The translations under genes were made by a program, and so were the position numbers. Under the pieces are notes generated by a model. It worked only from the letters and a program-made list of their open reading frames with translations, was not told where the DNA came from and did not search any database. This document shows, in pieces, positions 24,252 through 37,497 of a DNA stretch of 64,000 bases. The stretch's first letter is position 1, and every line of letters begins with the position of its first letter. This DNA is from Aptenodytes patagonicus (taxonomy: Eukaryota; Chordata; Aves; Sphenisciformes; Spheniscidae), in the NCBI RefSeq assembly GCF_965638725.1, contig NC_134982.1, positions 38,802,799-38,866,798 on the forward strand, in the 5' to 3' direction.

Positions 24252-24308
24252 TTTATGCTTCATAGGTATTATGCAGACAGCATCATCAATTGAATAAATG
24301 AGCACAGG
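24252..24308. repeat. Copy 2 of a ~57-bp near-duplicate
   Basis: Same block order as the copy at 23631: TTTATGCTTCAT, ATTATGCAGACAG, ATCAATTGAATAAAT. The flanks of the two copies do not match, so the duplicated unit is short. Confidence 0.8.
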
Positions 24309-25630
24309 CAGGTGGAAGAGGCTTCAACACCGACCAACTCATTGTAGAATTCAGGCAGTTTGCAGGACCAGACCCCTAGTAAAGTCATTTAGAACTTTGA
24401 CTGAAGAAAACTTAATTTTGACTCCTAGGTGTACAATGTTGAGAAACATTCATGGATCCCACACTGAAACAGTTATGAACAATGAGAAACACTTTATGCT
24501 GGGAAATTTGCTGTCATTGTAAAACAGGAGTGTCCTAACAAGTGGTGTGCATTTTTGGCAGCATTGAGCCTGAACAGCTTACAGACATCCAGTCACTGGG
24601 TTGCAGCAGCTCTCAGCTGTTCTCTCAGCACTCCAGTTTAAGATTTTTCTCCCCAATGGGTCATGCGTCTCCCTCCATCCCATTCCTCTCTTTTCTCTAC
24701 CATCACAGCTGTTGCCTTATAATCAAAGATCACATCAGTGTGCAAGTATCCTGAAACGGTTTACCCCAGCAGTTACACAGAAAGCTGCCTTGGTAAGTAT
24801 AAACGGCTTTCATAGCCAGCCTCCACAGAAAGCACCACACAACTGAAATCTCTCCTATTACCTCGGGAGCTGAGCTGCCACTGACCACACAGTTATTCAT
24901 TATGTGAATAATGATCTGCCCAGCAGATGCAAGGCAGTGGGAGCCATGAGGTGTCTCATTCCTGAGGGGAAAAAATTAGTTTTAATACCTTCCAAGATAA
25001 ATGTGTTGATAGCAGCAAGCAGACACAGGAAAGAAATGAGTCAGATACATTTTAAGACAATATACAAATGTCATTACAGGATACCAGCCCTTAGCCCTAC
25101 ACGTAAAATTCTTCCATCAAGCTGTTGATGCCAGCTTTGGACCGAAATATTCCCAGTGTGTAGGACTTTCGATTGGTTCCTCTTTTCTCTCTGCCTGCCC
25201 TCAGTGGGGCAGTAGTCTCTGCTGCTGCTGCCCTCACTCTGCAGAGTGCACCAGAGTGCTCTTACAGCTGTCAAGGTCAGGCAGGGCTTTTTCCTTTCCA
25301 GTGTGGGAGTTACACCACGCTGGCCACGAAGTCATTAAAAAAAAAAAAAGAAGAAGGAGTAATATACTGAACAGAGATCAGACTCTTGCCCTTCCCTGGT
25401 TTTTTGATTTGAAATGTCAGACCAGTGAATCTGCGCATCTCTGCATATTGTAAGCGTGCATACACACAGACCTATCATCATCCTGCACACGCTCTTTTAG
25501 ATAGCTCTGTCTTATTCTGCTCCCTTGGGAAAGGATTGCCTGCTTTGAGCACTGTCATCAGAAATAAAAGCATTTGGTCGTCTGGGACAGATTATACTGT
25601 GGAGTCAGCTCTGTATTTTGGGACACCTGT

Positions 25631-25636
25631 TTTATT
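25631..25636 (-). promoter_or_regulatory. Candidate polyadenylation signal for SLC24A2 (proximal)
   Basis: AATAAA on the minus strand, 2.2 kb after the stop codon. No strong GU-rich element was noticed after it. One of several alternatives. Confidence 0.2.
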
Positions 25637-27847
25637 AGAGCTCAGAATTTGGGTTATAGATTTGCTTTTTCAAGATTGCTGTTCTTGTCAGTAGAGGGCA
25701 CTGTAGGTACGTATATACCTATCTTTCCATTGTGTAGACCCGTAGAAACAAATGTTGAGAGGTGGGCGGCACTATCGTTAAGACAGGTCAGGATTCTGGA
25801 GCAATGAAGGACCTTAAATACACAGACAAATTTTTGCTCACAATGAGAGAAGCTCACACTAAAAAGCACTAAGAAGCAAGAGATATTGCAAATGTATGGT
25901 TAAGATCAAATACTGATTCTTGAATGTAGCTAGGATTTAGTACTTTAGGACGAGACATGAGTAGCAGACATTGTAACTCCTAGTTTTCTTGCTTTTGTTC
26001 ATTAGTATCTCACTTTTTTCTTCATGATATCACATAATATTAACATTTTAGTAATTTTTAAAATGTATTTTTTACTGTTTTCTCTAGCATTTTTTTTCTT
26101 CAAGTCCTTAGTCTCTAACCAGATACTGTTATATTCAAACACATGTAACAAGAAAACAGTAAAGGACAAAGGGGATGAGTGAGAAGCAAACAGCATGGAA
26201 CACAGAAAAACAGACAAGACAAGATGTGCTGAGCCTTCTGTCACACAGCTGTGAGCATGGCATTGCCATTGTGAGCACGATACGAATACAAAACAATGCT
26301 GAAACAGGTCACAGAAATGCGCTGAAATTTCATGAACTCTAACTGCACAAAAGACTTGAATGAACAAATGATGATTACCTGAAATACTTTCTTAAAACCC
26401 ATTCCAGTCCTCCTTTTTTTTTTTTTTAATCATCCAAACTACAGGAATGTTGGACACTTTGTTGCTTTCTCCCTTCTTATTTTTTTGTTCTAGGTTTGGA
26501 CCTTCTCCTTCTCTCAGGATTTCAGTAAAAGAATATTGCATTTTCACTCCTTCCTGGGCTTCTTTAGACATTCACACTTCCAGTGATACTAAAAAAATTT
26601 TCATGTAGGTTTCCTGCAGCTCCACTATATTCAAATTGTTAGTTTCTCCCACCTAGTTTCAAGATTTACAAAAGCAAATGTGAACTGCCCCAGCTGTGTA
26701 CATCAGCCGGGGATCTCTTCCAGCAATGGCTATATGTAGCTGTGAAGGTCCTTACACTCCAATTAATAGTGAAAGATAGCCTGTAAAACATTTATCCACT
26801 TCAGCAATTAGGCTGCTACTTTACAACTACTTCTATTTTCTGTATGAAATACTATGCATAAGCAAATTAGCCTTTTTCTTCTGGCATGAAAAGGCAAACC
26901 CATAATGATAACAGCATCTGAAAGCCATTGGTACTGTTGTTGGTATTGCTGCATTAGAAAAAATGGTGTGTTCACATAGTAGTTGTATGATCTCTCTGCA
27001 TGCTGCGTTGCTATTAGAGAAGAAGGAGTATCCCCATTCTGGCCTTTGCATGTGAATGCAACGAAAATCTGCACCAGTTACAAAATGGCCAGGCAGCGTG
27101 GCCCCTTCAGTGCCAGAGCCAGAGTTCCTGGAATCTGAAGAGTTTTGCAAGATGTAATAAACCACCATTAACATCCTGCTGATTGCCTTCATAGACCTGT
27201 GATGCAGGGGATCAAAACACTGATGAACTCCCTGGCTTTGCTGAAATCACATCATATAAATCCACTTATATGAAGAGATGTGCAAGCTCTTCCCTGTCTG
27301 TGACTCATGCGCTCAGTGTATGCTTTCCACTCAGGAGTTTCAGCAGATTATCAGAAAAATCCCATACCAGGGTGTGTGGGGGGTGGTGCCTCCACAAAGT
27401 TAATATTAGCATTCCCCTTAGAAGATGAGAGCTTTAAGAACTGAGCACGCTGTGTGTCTGTGTATACTACTACAGAGAACGAGAAGTCTGTGGATATGTA
27501 CTATAGGCATAGGAGAAGCAGTAGCTTTCATCATTTCCGTGCGTGCACAGCATCTCCAGTACCGAGCGGCGAGGATGTTCTGCAGCAGACAAAGAAAACC
27601 TCAGCGCAGCTGGGCTCAGCCCTTCACATGTGACTGCACTGTCCAGCAGTGGTCATTCTTCAGCTCCAAGATCCACCCTTTGCATCCTTTCTTTCTCTCT
27701 TTTAAAATTGAGGGAGAGGAAATTTACAAATCCATGGGTTGTTCTCATAGAAGCTTTCCATTGTGGTTTTTCACTGTCTCATTTTGATTTTTTTTTTTTT
27801 TAATAAATATATGTTGTTGTTTTTTTCTCGAGAAACAGCACTTTCCA

Positions 27848-28097
27848 CTAGATGGAGACAGGACACTGGATCACTTTGTTCTCCAGAAGGACACTGACAA
27901 TCAGGAACACAAAATAAAGCCCAAACATGAGAAAGCCCAGGATTTTATTCATCCTCCACTTGCAGAAAGCGATGGAGAGGATGACAAAGAGCAGCATGAG
28001 GAAGAGGAGGACAATCGCACAGAACAGACCATTGCTGCTGACTGTCACTGGGGCAAAGCTGTTAATCGCAGCATACAGGAGCCATGGAAGAGGAAGG
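27848..28097 (-). CDS. SLC24A2: SLC24A2 (NCKX2) last coding exon
   Basis: K+-dependent Na+/Ca2+ exchanger of the plasma membrane, which in neurons and cones extrudes Ca2+ using the Na+ and K+ gradients. The acceptor AG is at 28098-28099; one base completes the Gly codon begun in the previous exon, then 82 codons and TAG (27848-27850). The exon starts LPLPWLLYAA, has two hydrophobic segments (SNGLFCAIVLLFLMLLFVIL; then LGFLMFGLYFVFLIVSVLL) separated by a basic CKWRMNK turn, and ends ENKVIQCPVSI. LPLPWLLY and the CPVSI end favour NCKX2 over NCKX1. The 3' UTR follows directly. Nothing is broken. Confidence 0.93.
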
Positions 28098-30157
28098 CTG
28101 TTAAGAAACAGAAAAATAAATTGGAAACATTGCAGACATGCAGAAAGGGGCACTAGAAAGTTTCCGGAGGCACTTCGAAATACAACCAGAGGCTTCCTGC
28201 ATAAAGTGAGGTGGGAAGAGTTTCAGCTCTTCTAATACGTACATAAATCCGTCAGCTTGCTTGTGGTTCTTGGGGAGAACACATGGGATTTAGCCTCCCC
28301 ACTCTTCCACCAGTTACATTGGTGAATTATATTTTCCTTGGCTGACAAATCACCTGGCATCCTGTCTGTGAGCGGGAAGACCCCTGTCATTTGTTTCTGG
28401 ATTTCAGACCATCTGTGGAAGAATCTACTTCCACTCTCTTTCCAAGAGCCTGCATGACAGGAGGGTGGGTCGCATAAAGACATGTCCTCGCCACGAAGAA
28501 CCAGCACTCTGCAAAGCACTGCCCCCAAAATTCGTCCCTTAAAAGCCTTGATCCACATTTACTGTATAAACCTGTGTTAAAATGTGAACTTCAACTGAAC
28601 TCCAGCTTAATTTCTATTTCTGTATTTGCTGTCATTGCATTTCTGTTTTCTGATGCCACAGAATGAGGCAACATCCCTCTGGAAGATCTCAAGCTGAAAT
28701 AAATATTTAAGCCACTGATCGGAGCTTAGCAGGCTTAGAAAGCATGAAGAGAGCTGTCAGAAGCTCACAACATTCGAACTTTGAATAAGCAGCTCAAGAG
28801 AGAATAATTTATTACAGCCTCAGTAGTAACTACACCAGCCTACAGCTCAACTGTGCCATTTCTGTTGTAAATGTAACAGGTCTAGCAGGCTGGTACAGGA
28901 CAACATTTCCATTGGCAGGAAGTTTAAAAAATTTAAGAAAAGAAAGAAAGCTTTGCAGCAGAGAAAAGTTTTGTAATGCACCCTACATGCTCTAAGTTGA
29001 AGCACATGGTGGTGAATAATGCTTTTATATATTTTGCAGGTCTGCTGCTTATAGATGTTATTTCAAACACTTCCTGCTTCTGGATTAATAGAAAAAAGTG
29101 GCCCAGTTTTTCTGCTGTGTCCAAAGGTACTGCCATTAGCTAACAGATGAAGTAAAAAAGCCATTTACTATCCACTCTAACTTCAGGATCCCTTTTTGTA
29201 CCTGTGCAGTTGCTTGTATATTTTCAGTAGCGAAAACCATGATCTGTTCTACGACTAGACTGTTCGGGACTACGACTATGACTAGACCTGTTCTTCTGCA
29301 TGTGTGATAGCAAGAAACAACCAAAGAGGGAGAAACTGAGAGTATGGACACGATTCTCATGCCTCTGTACTGTGTTGAAGATGGGAATGTGGGAATAAAG
29401 ACAGCGTTTGTCTGTATATTTCCTGCGCATTTTTGAAACACTGAGGCAGAGATTACAACATTTGTGGACCCAATCTAGCTTGGTCTCAAAAGGTCAAAAA
29501 GGAATTTGAATTCCAACCGCATGCCACACATCATTATCGTAGAGCTGCTGTGAAACAGTAAAGTGTAAATAGCACATTTCTGCACAATCTTATGTTGCTT
29601 CACATTGTCAGAGCTATACAAAGGGTCCTTTGTGTTAATAGAGAATTGGTTTGTAATTTGGGACTTGCCAGGTATATAAAAAAAATCATATGTCAAAAAC
29701 AGCCTAAACGAGCTACACAAGACAGTGACATTCTGTTTTTATTACAGCAAACATTGAATATTGCAGAGGCAATGAATCGTTCCCGACCATCATTTATAAA
29801 GAAAGCTCTAGTATAAGCAAACAACAGCAACCTGACAAAATCATAAAAAGCTTCAGAAATTCCTTCTTGGAACAATGCTCTTGCAGACTTTTTTAAGTGC
29901 AATTCACTTGGCTAGGCAGCTCTGTAATGTATCAAAGAGAGAATTAGGCAACAAATTTGTAACAATTCTGTCATGCAAATGCCTACGAACTTCTAGGCAC
30001 TTGAAATAGTAACATTTGTTGCATATTTGCATCACTCTCCTTTTTAAGCATCAATGGCAGAAAATTGATGTAGGCAACACCTTGGCAAAACCGCGGCAAC
30101 AGGCTAGGAACAAAGGAGTTGTTAAAATAGACACAATTTTCTTGCCGTAGGACTTAC
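28098..30157 (-). other. SLC24A2 intron, 2.1 kb
   Basis: GT at 30156-30157 and AG at 28098-28099 on the minus strand. No retroelement or other gene was seen. A 108-codon frame at 28232-28558 has no protein-family character. Confidence 0.85.
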
Positions 30158-30324
30158 CCCACTGTGATGTCAAATATGTTGCTTCCAACAGAACTGGATA
30201 CAGCCATGTCCCCCAAACCTTTGCGTGCCACAATAACACTGGTAATAAGGTCAGGAATGGATGTGCCAGCAGCTAGAATAGTCAATCCCATGATCTCTTC
30301 GCTAATACCAATGGTCTCTCCAAC
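30158..30324 (-). CDS. SLC24A2: SLC24A2 exon with the alpha-2 repeat
   Basis: 167 bases, phase 0 in, two bases left over at the donor (GG|GTAAGT). It encodes [20 protein letters not shown], then TSIPDLITS and [10 protein letters not shown], the alpha-2 repeat that with alpha-1 forms the ion-binding centre. The Asp of SIPD and the Asp of NIFD are 27 residues apart, the spacing of Asp548 and Asp575 in human NCKX2; the second is the residue known to confer K+ dependence. Both are present, so transport residues look intact. The acceptor is TTTTAG at 30325-30326. The exon joins the last exon in phase through a split Gly codon. Confidence 0.96.
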
Positions 30325-30770
30325 CTAAAAGGGTTTAAGCAAAAACAGCAAAAAACATCCTGCGGAGAAGAAATGCTTTCTGCTGCAAACCTGTTTAACC
30401 AGGAATATTATCCTGGAGCTTGCCAACTAGCTTGGAGAATACAGGCAAGATTGGAGAATTATTTGTTTTCACAGATTTCCACGTGTTTCAGGAGAAAGAT
30501 AAGATTGTCAGATAGAACCAGTAGGTATTGACAAGCGGCTCCTGATGGCTCTCATGTTACCAGAATGATCAAGTCCTGTGGTCAGGACAACCACAGCTCT
30601 CTGAGCTACTTTCCATTTACTGAGTAGTGATTTACTTCATCCATGGTTGCAGCTCCTAAAATAAAGCACTACTCAGCATGAGATAGATGATGGACTCTGA
30701 TTCTAAATGACCTCTCACAGTGCAAAACACAATGCAGGGCTTGTATTTTGTACCAGTATCACCTTCTTAC
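30325..30770 (-). other. SLC24A2 intron, 446 bp
   Basis: Shortest intron of the gene in this window. Donor GTAAGAAGG follows CATCAG, and the acceptor is TTTTAG. No other feature seen. Confidence 0.88.
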
Positions 30771-30860
30771 CTGATGTGCCCACCAGACCATTAAGTAAGA
30801 AAAAAATGCAATCCAGCTGATAGAGCCAAAAAATGTCATAGGAAAAAATTTTCTTGACCT
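30771..30860 (-). CDS. SLC24A2: SLC24A2 exon, transmembrane segment before alpha-2
   Basis: 90 bases, exactly 30 codons, phase 0 at both ends. It encodes RSRKFFPMTFF, then GSISWIAFFSYLMVWWAHQ, a basic cytosolic edge followed by one membrane span. The acceptor TTTCAG ends at 30861 and the donor GTAAGAAGG starts at 30770. The peptide runs straight into [10 protein letters not shown] of the next exon, as in NCKX proteins generally. Confidence 0.95.
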
Positions 30861-33800
30861 CTGAAACAGAAACAAAGAGAAACAGTGAACACCTATGTTG
30901 AAGGCTGACGTGCTGTACTCTTATTTGCTTCTCAAAATGAGAGTGGCCTCTCATTTTGTCTGATAACCTGTTCTGACCAACTATTCTGATCATCATCAGA
31001 TGATCAAAATAAATGTCAAGAATGGTAAGAAACCAACTCCCTACACTGGTATATACTTACCTATTCCTCATTCTTCCAACCGCTTCGGATGTAAAGTAAC
31101 ACCTCCTAACAACTGGTACGATGAATGGCAAGTTCTGGGTTCTCATTTGTATCGTATTCTGTTATGCCACAGTCTGCATATATGTTTAGGTGAATGGTAG
31201 TTTGACTTCTAAATTCATTAATAACTTCATGCTTATTCAGAAATAATGTTTTCAAATTGCTAAAACAGGTACCCATACCTTTCATTTATACATCAATCAC
31301 TTTGTGCAACAACTTTCACAGTCAGTATAACAAAGGCTGCCATATGACAGAGCTAAAAAAAATACACACCTAAAATTTATTAGGGCATTTACTTTTCTTG
31401 GGAAAACAACACACTTTCTCAATTAGAACAGAAGATACATTAAGCACGTATTTGCCATGCTTTGTTTTGTAGAGAAGTTTGTTATAAAAACATGTACAAC
31501 ACACTCTGAGACCCTTCAATGAATGAAAAAATCTGTTTAACAGCAAAGTAACTTCATTTTCATTTTCAGTGTCTCCCTTACTAATGTCAAACTTTGAACA
31601 GATAGCGTTCTTGCAGCCAATGAAGAGGTTATATTCAGATTAATTATTTATTTTGGTTTCTGTTCTTTCCAGTCTTTTGCATCATCCATATTTCCTATTG
31701 GCTAGCTAGATCTATGTAACAAAAAGAGATGAAGTTAACTACTAAAGGAAGCAAACACGACTGCAGTACTGTACGAGGCAATCACTGTCTAAATCAAATT
31801 AGTGTTTAAAATGAAATTTGTACTGTGAATGGATGCTACCAGTCTTGAATGAAACCACAATCTCTATGGGCATCGACCTTCTGAACACAGATCCTCACCC
31901 CAGATGACTTCTGATGTGCCACTAGCAGAGTCCTACAAATTTTCATGAATAACCGGCAGGACTCTTGTGGAAGCAAGTTATACCACTTTGAATACTTGTT
32001 CCAGGTGCTGCTCTATCTTGCACTACCTTTTCCTGTTAAGTCCTCGCTAAACCCACTTCCATTTTTTGCTCTGCAGGGGCCTCAGAATTTTTGGGCAGCG
32101 CACCTTGCCTGTACCCCTCTCCACTGCAGGACGTGCCCCTGCTGCACCAGGAGACTCATTAGCCTGTGGGTCATTCCTAGGTGTTGTGGGAGCAGAGAGG
32201 ACTGCAGGGCTTTCCCTGAACATGACTTTTGGAGAGAAAATACTGTTTGGATTTTGCCAATTCAGCTTGCTCAAGCCATGATAAAGAGGCATTTATATGG
32301 GACAGCCTCATGTTTAGGAATTGATCAGCATGGGTGGCTGTGGACTAAGAGGTGCTCAGTGAAATGGGCTGGGCATTAGAGCTGGTCATGCGGGAATGAC
32401 ACTGTCTTTTGTCAGCTGAACCAGGAAAGAGCGAGGCTGGTCCGCAGCTCATTGAAATTGTGTAGACTCTTCCTGCTGATGTAAATGGAATGAGATCAGG
32501 TCATTACTGATGGGAAAAAGGTAAAGTCAGCAATGGCAATTGTGCACACTCATCTACAGGACGGGACAATTAAAAGGTCCGTATCTGCTCTAGCAGCAGG
32601 TGCAGCTGTAGGCTGTGCTACAGAATACTTACTCACTCCCGGTGGGCACTTTGCATAATGCTAAATCACCTCCTGAAAACTGAGCTCGTAAACATTGACT
32701 AACATGACCTATACAACTCCACAACTGAATATACATAGGAACACACATTAAAGATGGTACAGATTTAGCAACGCTCCCAAACCCCCTCATATATAAATAA
32801 ATAACTGAACTTCTGTTGGAGTAAGAAAATCGTTCCAGTAGGTGTTTTAAGTGAATTATCTTTAAATATAGGCATAATTCCGGCACCCGGAAACAACCTT
32901 TTCATATAAATTCCATTACTGTCACAAGCACTGTTTCTAGAACTGCCCAGGGTACTTTGGTTGATCTGCTTCTTAACTGCTTCTTAACTCTTTACAGAGC
33001 AAACAGAGTTACTTTTTCAAAACAGAGTTCTAAATTTTTATCAAATCAGAAAATCTGATAATGAGCTTCTGATGTTTAAACCTACTCAGATGGACTTTTA
33101 ATTTTAAAATCAAAACTTTACATGCATTGGGGGACAGAAGACCTTAGTCTAAAAAGAAACACAATTTGAAAGGAACACAAAGATGGTTGTTAAAATAGTG
33201 ATCTGACACCAGTGGGAGCAGAATTGAGTTCGGAAGGGATAAATGACTCTAAACAGCAATTTCCTTTTTTTAAACTAAATAGCTAGCACTTCTTTATCAC
33301 CATTCTTAGTAGCCAACTCTTTCAACTTTCAACATTTTTACAATCCTTGTAAAAACTGGGATTTTCTGGCAACACATATGGTGAACGAGATGATGAAGCG
33401 ATAAGCTTGTTGCAGGTGGTCACAAAATCCACACACAGCACCTCATAGCAATGCAATTTGAATAATCACCATACAACACTCAAGGTATAAGCATACCTTG
33501 GCTTATGCAAAATTAATACAGCAAGAGCTGTAGTGGTCAGTAATAGCTCTCTGTCAGTGTGATTACATACACCAAATGGTTCTTGCAAAATAACGAGACA
33601 TTGCCTAACTGAGTCAGACACCCACAGAATTCGGATGGCTAAGAATTACGAGTCAGTAACTTTGCAGCACGTGTATTCCTAGCCTGTCTTAGCCAATCCT
33701 CTCCCAGTAAAATTAACTGATAAGCAGCAGTTCAAGACTAAGAGTACTTTAATAGGTTTAACAGTTTAATTACCTATTTTAAAAGGTGGAACATTTAAAC

Positions 33801-36800
33801 TCAGGGCAAAATTTAAAGCTTGTACATAATACAGGTGATGAAATCAAGAATGGACTCCATGGATGATGCTATATACTTCACATATAGATGAAATTTTTAA
33901 AAAGCAGTAATGAGAGTGCCAATTCTTTTTCAGACGCTGGATTTTATTTCCAGAGTATAATAATAATAATCCTGCTTAGTTTGTAACTAATGACAGCATT
34001 CTTTTGAGATTTATTTCACTGCAACTCCCTCGCTCTTGGAAATATAGGCAGCTGCCAATTCCAAGCATTTTCCTAGAAGAATTAGTCAGAGACAGCAGAC
34101 AGCAATACTTCTCTCCACCTTTTCTGGTAGCTGTTGTGATGATTGCCTTGTAAAGACAGAGAGCTCAGTTTATTACCAATTGGTTCTGTTGTGGTCATGG
34201 TAACAGACAAATGAGAAAAGCCACGGCTCATTCAGTTCATATGCTATTTTCTTTTAACAGAAGAGAAAGAATTTTGTAGTTTCACTGTAGATTGGTTGGA
34301 TTGGTACTGTTCCTGTCTATCAGCAATCTTAAGGACATTTTTCTTGGTACATTTCTGTATTGATTTCATGCCAGTGTCTGAAAAACAGGACTTTAAGTAG
34401 GAAGAATGATCCAAGTATGAAGGGTTTTCTTCTAAAAGCCTGATCCTGAAAGATAGTGAGCACTTAATAATTTGCAAAGTAACTGTCTTAATTTTAGCCA
34501 GTATTATTACCAACATTTTTACTTTACCTTTAACCTGAATGAATCACGTTTGTCTCGTACATAAATTTATCTGCATTGCAAGCTTTGATTTTCCTTTCAT
34601 TCTTGACAGTGCTTAAATCTGATTACTCAGAGCCTGCTCCTGTAACTGGATCTGTGCAGGAACATCTTGTCCTTGTCCCCTTGGTAACAGTGCATCTCTG
34701 TATGGCAACAAGAGTTCATGTAAGTTGTACCTCTTTGTTGGTAATGGGAATTTGCAGAGATACAATGAACTGCCCCATATGGGTCCAGTGACAGCAGGAC
34801 TGGTGCACCAGGCCATTTTTCCAGCCTGTAACACAAAGGGATGGACAGTGCAGTATGGCTGTAACAAAAGAGACGGTGTTCAATTTCTGCCACTGAACCA
34901 CTGGGCCACCTTGGTCACGTCATTTTCCTTTCAATCTCTCAATATCCCTTACTGCAAGAAGTGGACAGTGATGTTTGTGGCCTTTACAGAGCCATTGGGG
35001 AAATACGCTATTAGTACAGGAAAAATACCCGTTATTGTTCAAAACACCTGAACAAAAAGCCAGGTACAAAATTCCCGAAGGGCACACCTACCTGTGGTGC
35101 ACTGCCAGCAACATTATTGATGTTATAGTAAGGATTTTAATGTATACTGGCTTAATGTGAGCAGGTATTAATAAGGCACTAAACACACATTAAAACATGT
35201 CAGCTATTGAATCACCTGAGAGTTAGTTGAACTAATGCATTATCTACTTTAAGTATATAAAAATCTGCATATGCGTACACCAGAGTATAACCAGGCAGCA
35301 AGGATTTTGCTAACTTTATAACCAGAGACCTTGTACATGAAATATTTTTTCTAGACCTTCTGGGTCTCATGGAGCTAAATACAGCTTGGTATAGTACAAA
35401 TAAATGCAGTCAAACCATCTCCATTATGTGGAGATAAAATATGCTTTAGAAAAGAGACTCTAAGAGGAAAGGAGAACTCATTTTTGAAAAGTGGACACCC
35501 ACAGAGGATGTCAAAGGCTCCATATGGTCTCTCAAATCAGTATATAGCACACAAGTGTTCATTTTATATATCCACATGCTAATCTGAGCATCCTGATGCG
35601 GAATTTGGGTTTCCTGAATAAAATTACCACACTTGCAAATCCAGCCGCTGATGGTAGGCCTACCTACAAAATCTATTTAAGCATTAATTTAGGTTTGTTT
35701 TAACTTTTGCCTCACAGATTTCATGGAAAGTTCTTTTCTGATGCACATGCTGAGCTGTAATATTGGGTTTTGTTTTTGTTAGGAAGGGAAGAGCGGGGAT
35801 GGCACACAGGCATAAGTGAGAATATTTTAGAGACAAACCACTAATGAAGCGTCCTTGAAAAGTTAGACGGTTCAGGCAACCATCTGGTTAATTCTTTGAC
35901 AGCAATGTTCAAAGTAAGCAGCTTGTCATACTGATACAGCCTGTTACCTCTTCTGTTATTACTACATGTAATTACAAACTACATTTCTTTTACTTCTGTA
36001 TAAAAAGCTACTCCTTTCAGTGAATGAAATTTTAAAACTCTGTTGCCCATTGATGTATCTGGCATATACAACTGTGCTTATCTTTTGTGTTACAGCAGGG
36101 TATTTTAGCTGTAGGATGTCAGCATGCCAGTTCTGTTGTGAACAATACTAGTGTTAATAATCACACACATCACACAGTTGCATGCAACTTCTTGAGATAC
36201 TCGCTTTCCAAAGCCATTATTGTAACAACTGTTCTCATTCATACAGTACAGAGTATTGGATACATGTCTATTGATGTTAACTTCAGGTTTTTAAAATTCA
36301 AAATAATGCACACAGTTATTTTTTAGCAGTCCTTGCTCATTTTGGGACAAATTATGAGAAAAATTACAGGGATGCTTTTGAATGATAAAAGGAGAGCATA
36401 AATACAGAAATAAACAATCTTGAAATTCATGTAGTATGCTCTCTGTGTTACCAAACAAAAAGTGTTTACCAGAGTTGTTTGAAAACTTTAAGAAAAGAAA
36501 GCTTAAAGATTGGAAGGGAAAAATGTCAGTTTATATCCTTTGAGAAACCTTTATCTAAAAACAAATCAGAGGTCTTATTTTAGCTTGTTTCTTGCACTGA
36601 ATTGCAGTTTTTCAGTGTGTGGGATGGAAAAGTTTTTCAGTGTGTGTGAGGAGGAAAAAAGAATTCAGGGTGTTGATTTATAACCTTATAAGCTGTGCAT
36701 CCCTCTCTTGCAGCAGTTTTAAATCTATTTTTGATCCAGAAAGGAAAAGAGATGAAAACACTACTAAAGGATTTTTTCAGCTCTTGACTTTTTTCCCTTT

Positions 36801-36855
36801 ACTTTCCATAAGCCTCCCTATTCAGGTCTATTTGCATGTGTGAATATAAAAGTGG

Positions 36856-37426
36856 TGTCCTGGTTTTGGCAGGGCTAGAGTTAATTCCCTTCCTAGTAGC
36901 TGGTACAGTGCTGCGTTTTGGATTTGGGATGAGAATAATGTTGATAACACACCGATGTTTTAGTCGTTGCTAAGTCGTGCTTATACTAGTCAAGGACTTT
37001 TCGGTTTCTCATGCTCTACCGACTGAGAAGGCTGGGGGTGCACAAGGAGCTGGGAGGGGGCACAGCCAGGACAGCTGACCCAAACTGGCCAAAGGGACAT
37101 TCCATACCATGTGACCTCGTGCTCAGTACATAAACTGGGGGAAAGCTGGCCGGGGGGGGCCGCTGCTCGGGGACTGGCTGGGCATCAGTCAGCAGGTGGT
37201 GAGCAATTGCACTGTGCATCACTTGCTTTGTGTAGTAGTATTATTATTACATTATTATTAATATTATTTTATTTCAATTATTAAACTGTTTTTGTCTCAA
37301 CCCACGAGTTTTTCTCACTTCTGCTCTTCCAATTCTCTCCCCCATCCCACCAGGGGTGGGGGCGGCAGGGGGAGGAGTGAGCAAGCGGCTGTGTGGAACT
37401 CAGTTGCCGACTGAGGTTAAACCACA
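36856..37426 (+). repeat. Solo LTR with perfect 5-bp target duplication
   Basis: 571 bases beginning TGTCCTGGTTTTGGC and ending GAGGTTAAACCACA, flanked on both sides by AGTGG (36851-36855 and 37427-37431). TG...CA ends with a 5-bp duplication are the hallmark of retroviral integration. No internal retroviral genes remain, so it is a solo LTR from recombination. It is AT-rich near 37230-37290 with a likely poly(A) region. A second copy of the family, in the opposite direction, is at 53931-54522. Confidence 0.93.
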
Positions 37427-37497
37427 AGTGGTAAGACTTGAAAACTTGTCACAATAAGTCATTTGTATTAATAATCAGTCTTACATTACTTCAAGCT

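Larger units (their letters stand above)
20943..27847 (-). other. SLC24A2: Probable long 3' untranslated region of SLC24A2
   Basis: This follows the SLC24A2 stop codon on the minus strand without any sign of another gene or young transposon. The mammalian SLC24A2 mRNA is known for a 3' UTR of several kilobases, so a similar length is plausible here. Minus-strand AATAAA signals occur at 25631-25636, 22007-22012, 21402-21407 and 20943-20948. The extent is an inference; transcript data are needed to fix it. The stretch contains T19 at 23897-23915 and a ~57-bp repeated unit. Confidence 0.4.

Noticed and set aside
26808..27192. Overlapping minus-strand frames of 88 and 119 codons in the presumed 3' UTR
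   Set aside because: No family features, and they lie downstream of the SLC24A2 stop on the same strand without a separate gene structure.
28232..28558. 108-codon minus-strand frame directly upstream of the last SLC24A2 exon
   Set aside because: Lies within a 2.1-kb intron with proper splice sites on both sides; no NCKX similarity and no domain.
31945..32379. 144-codon plus-strand open frame with several cysteines
   Set aside because: The cysteines do not form a known pattern, and the opposite strand is equally open over part of it. Intronic, antisense.
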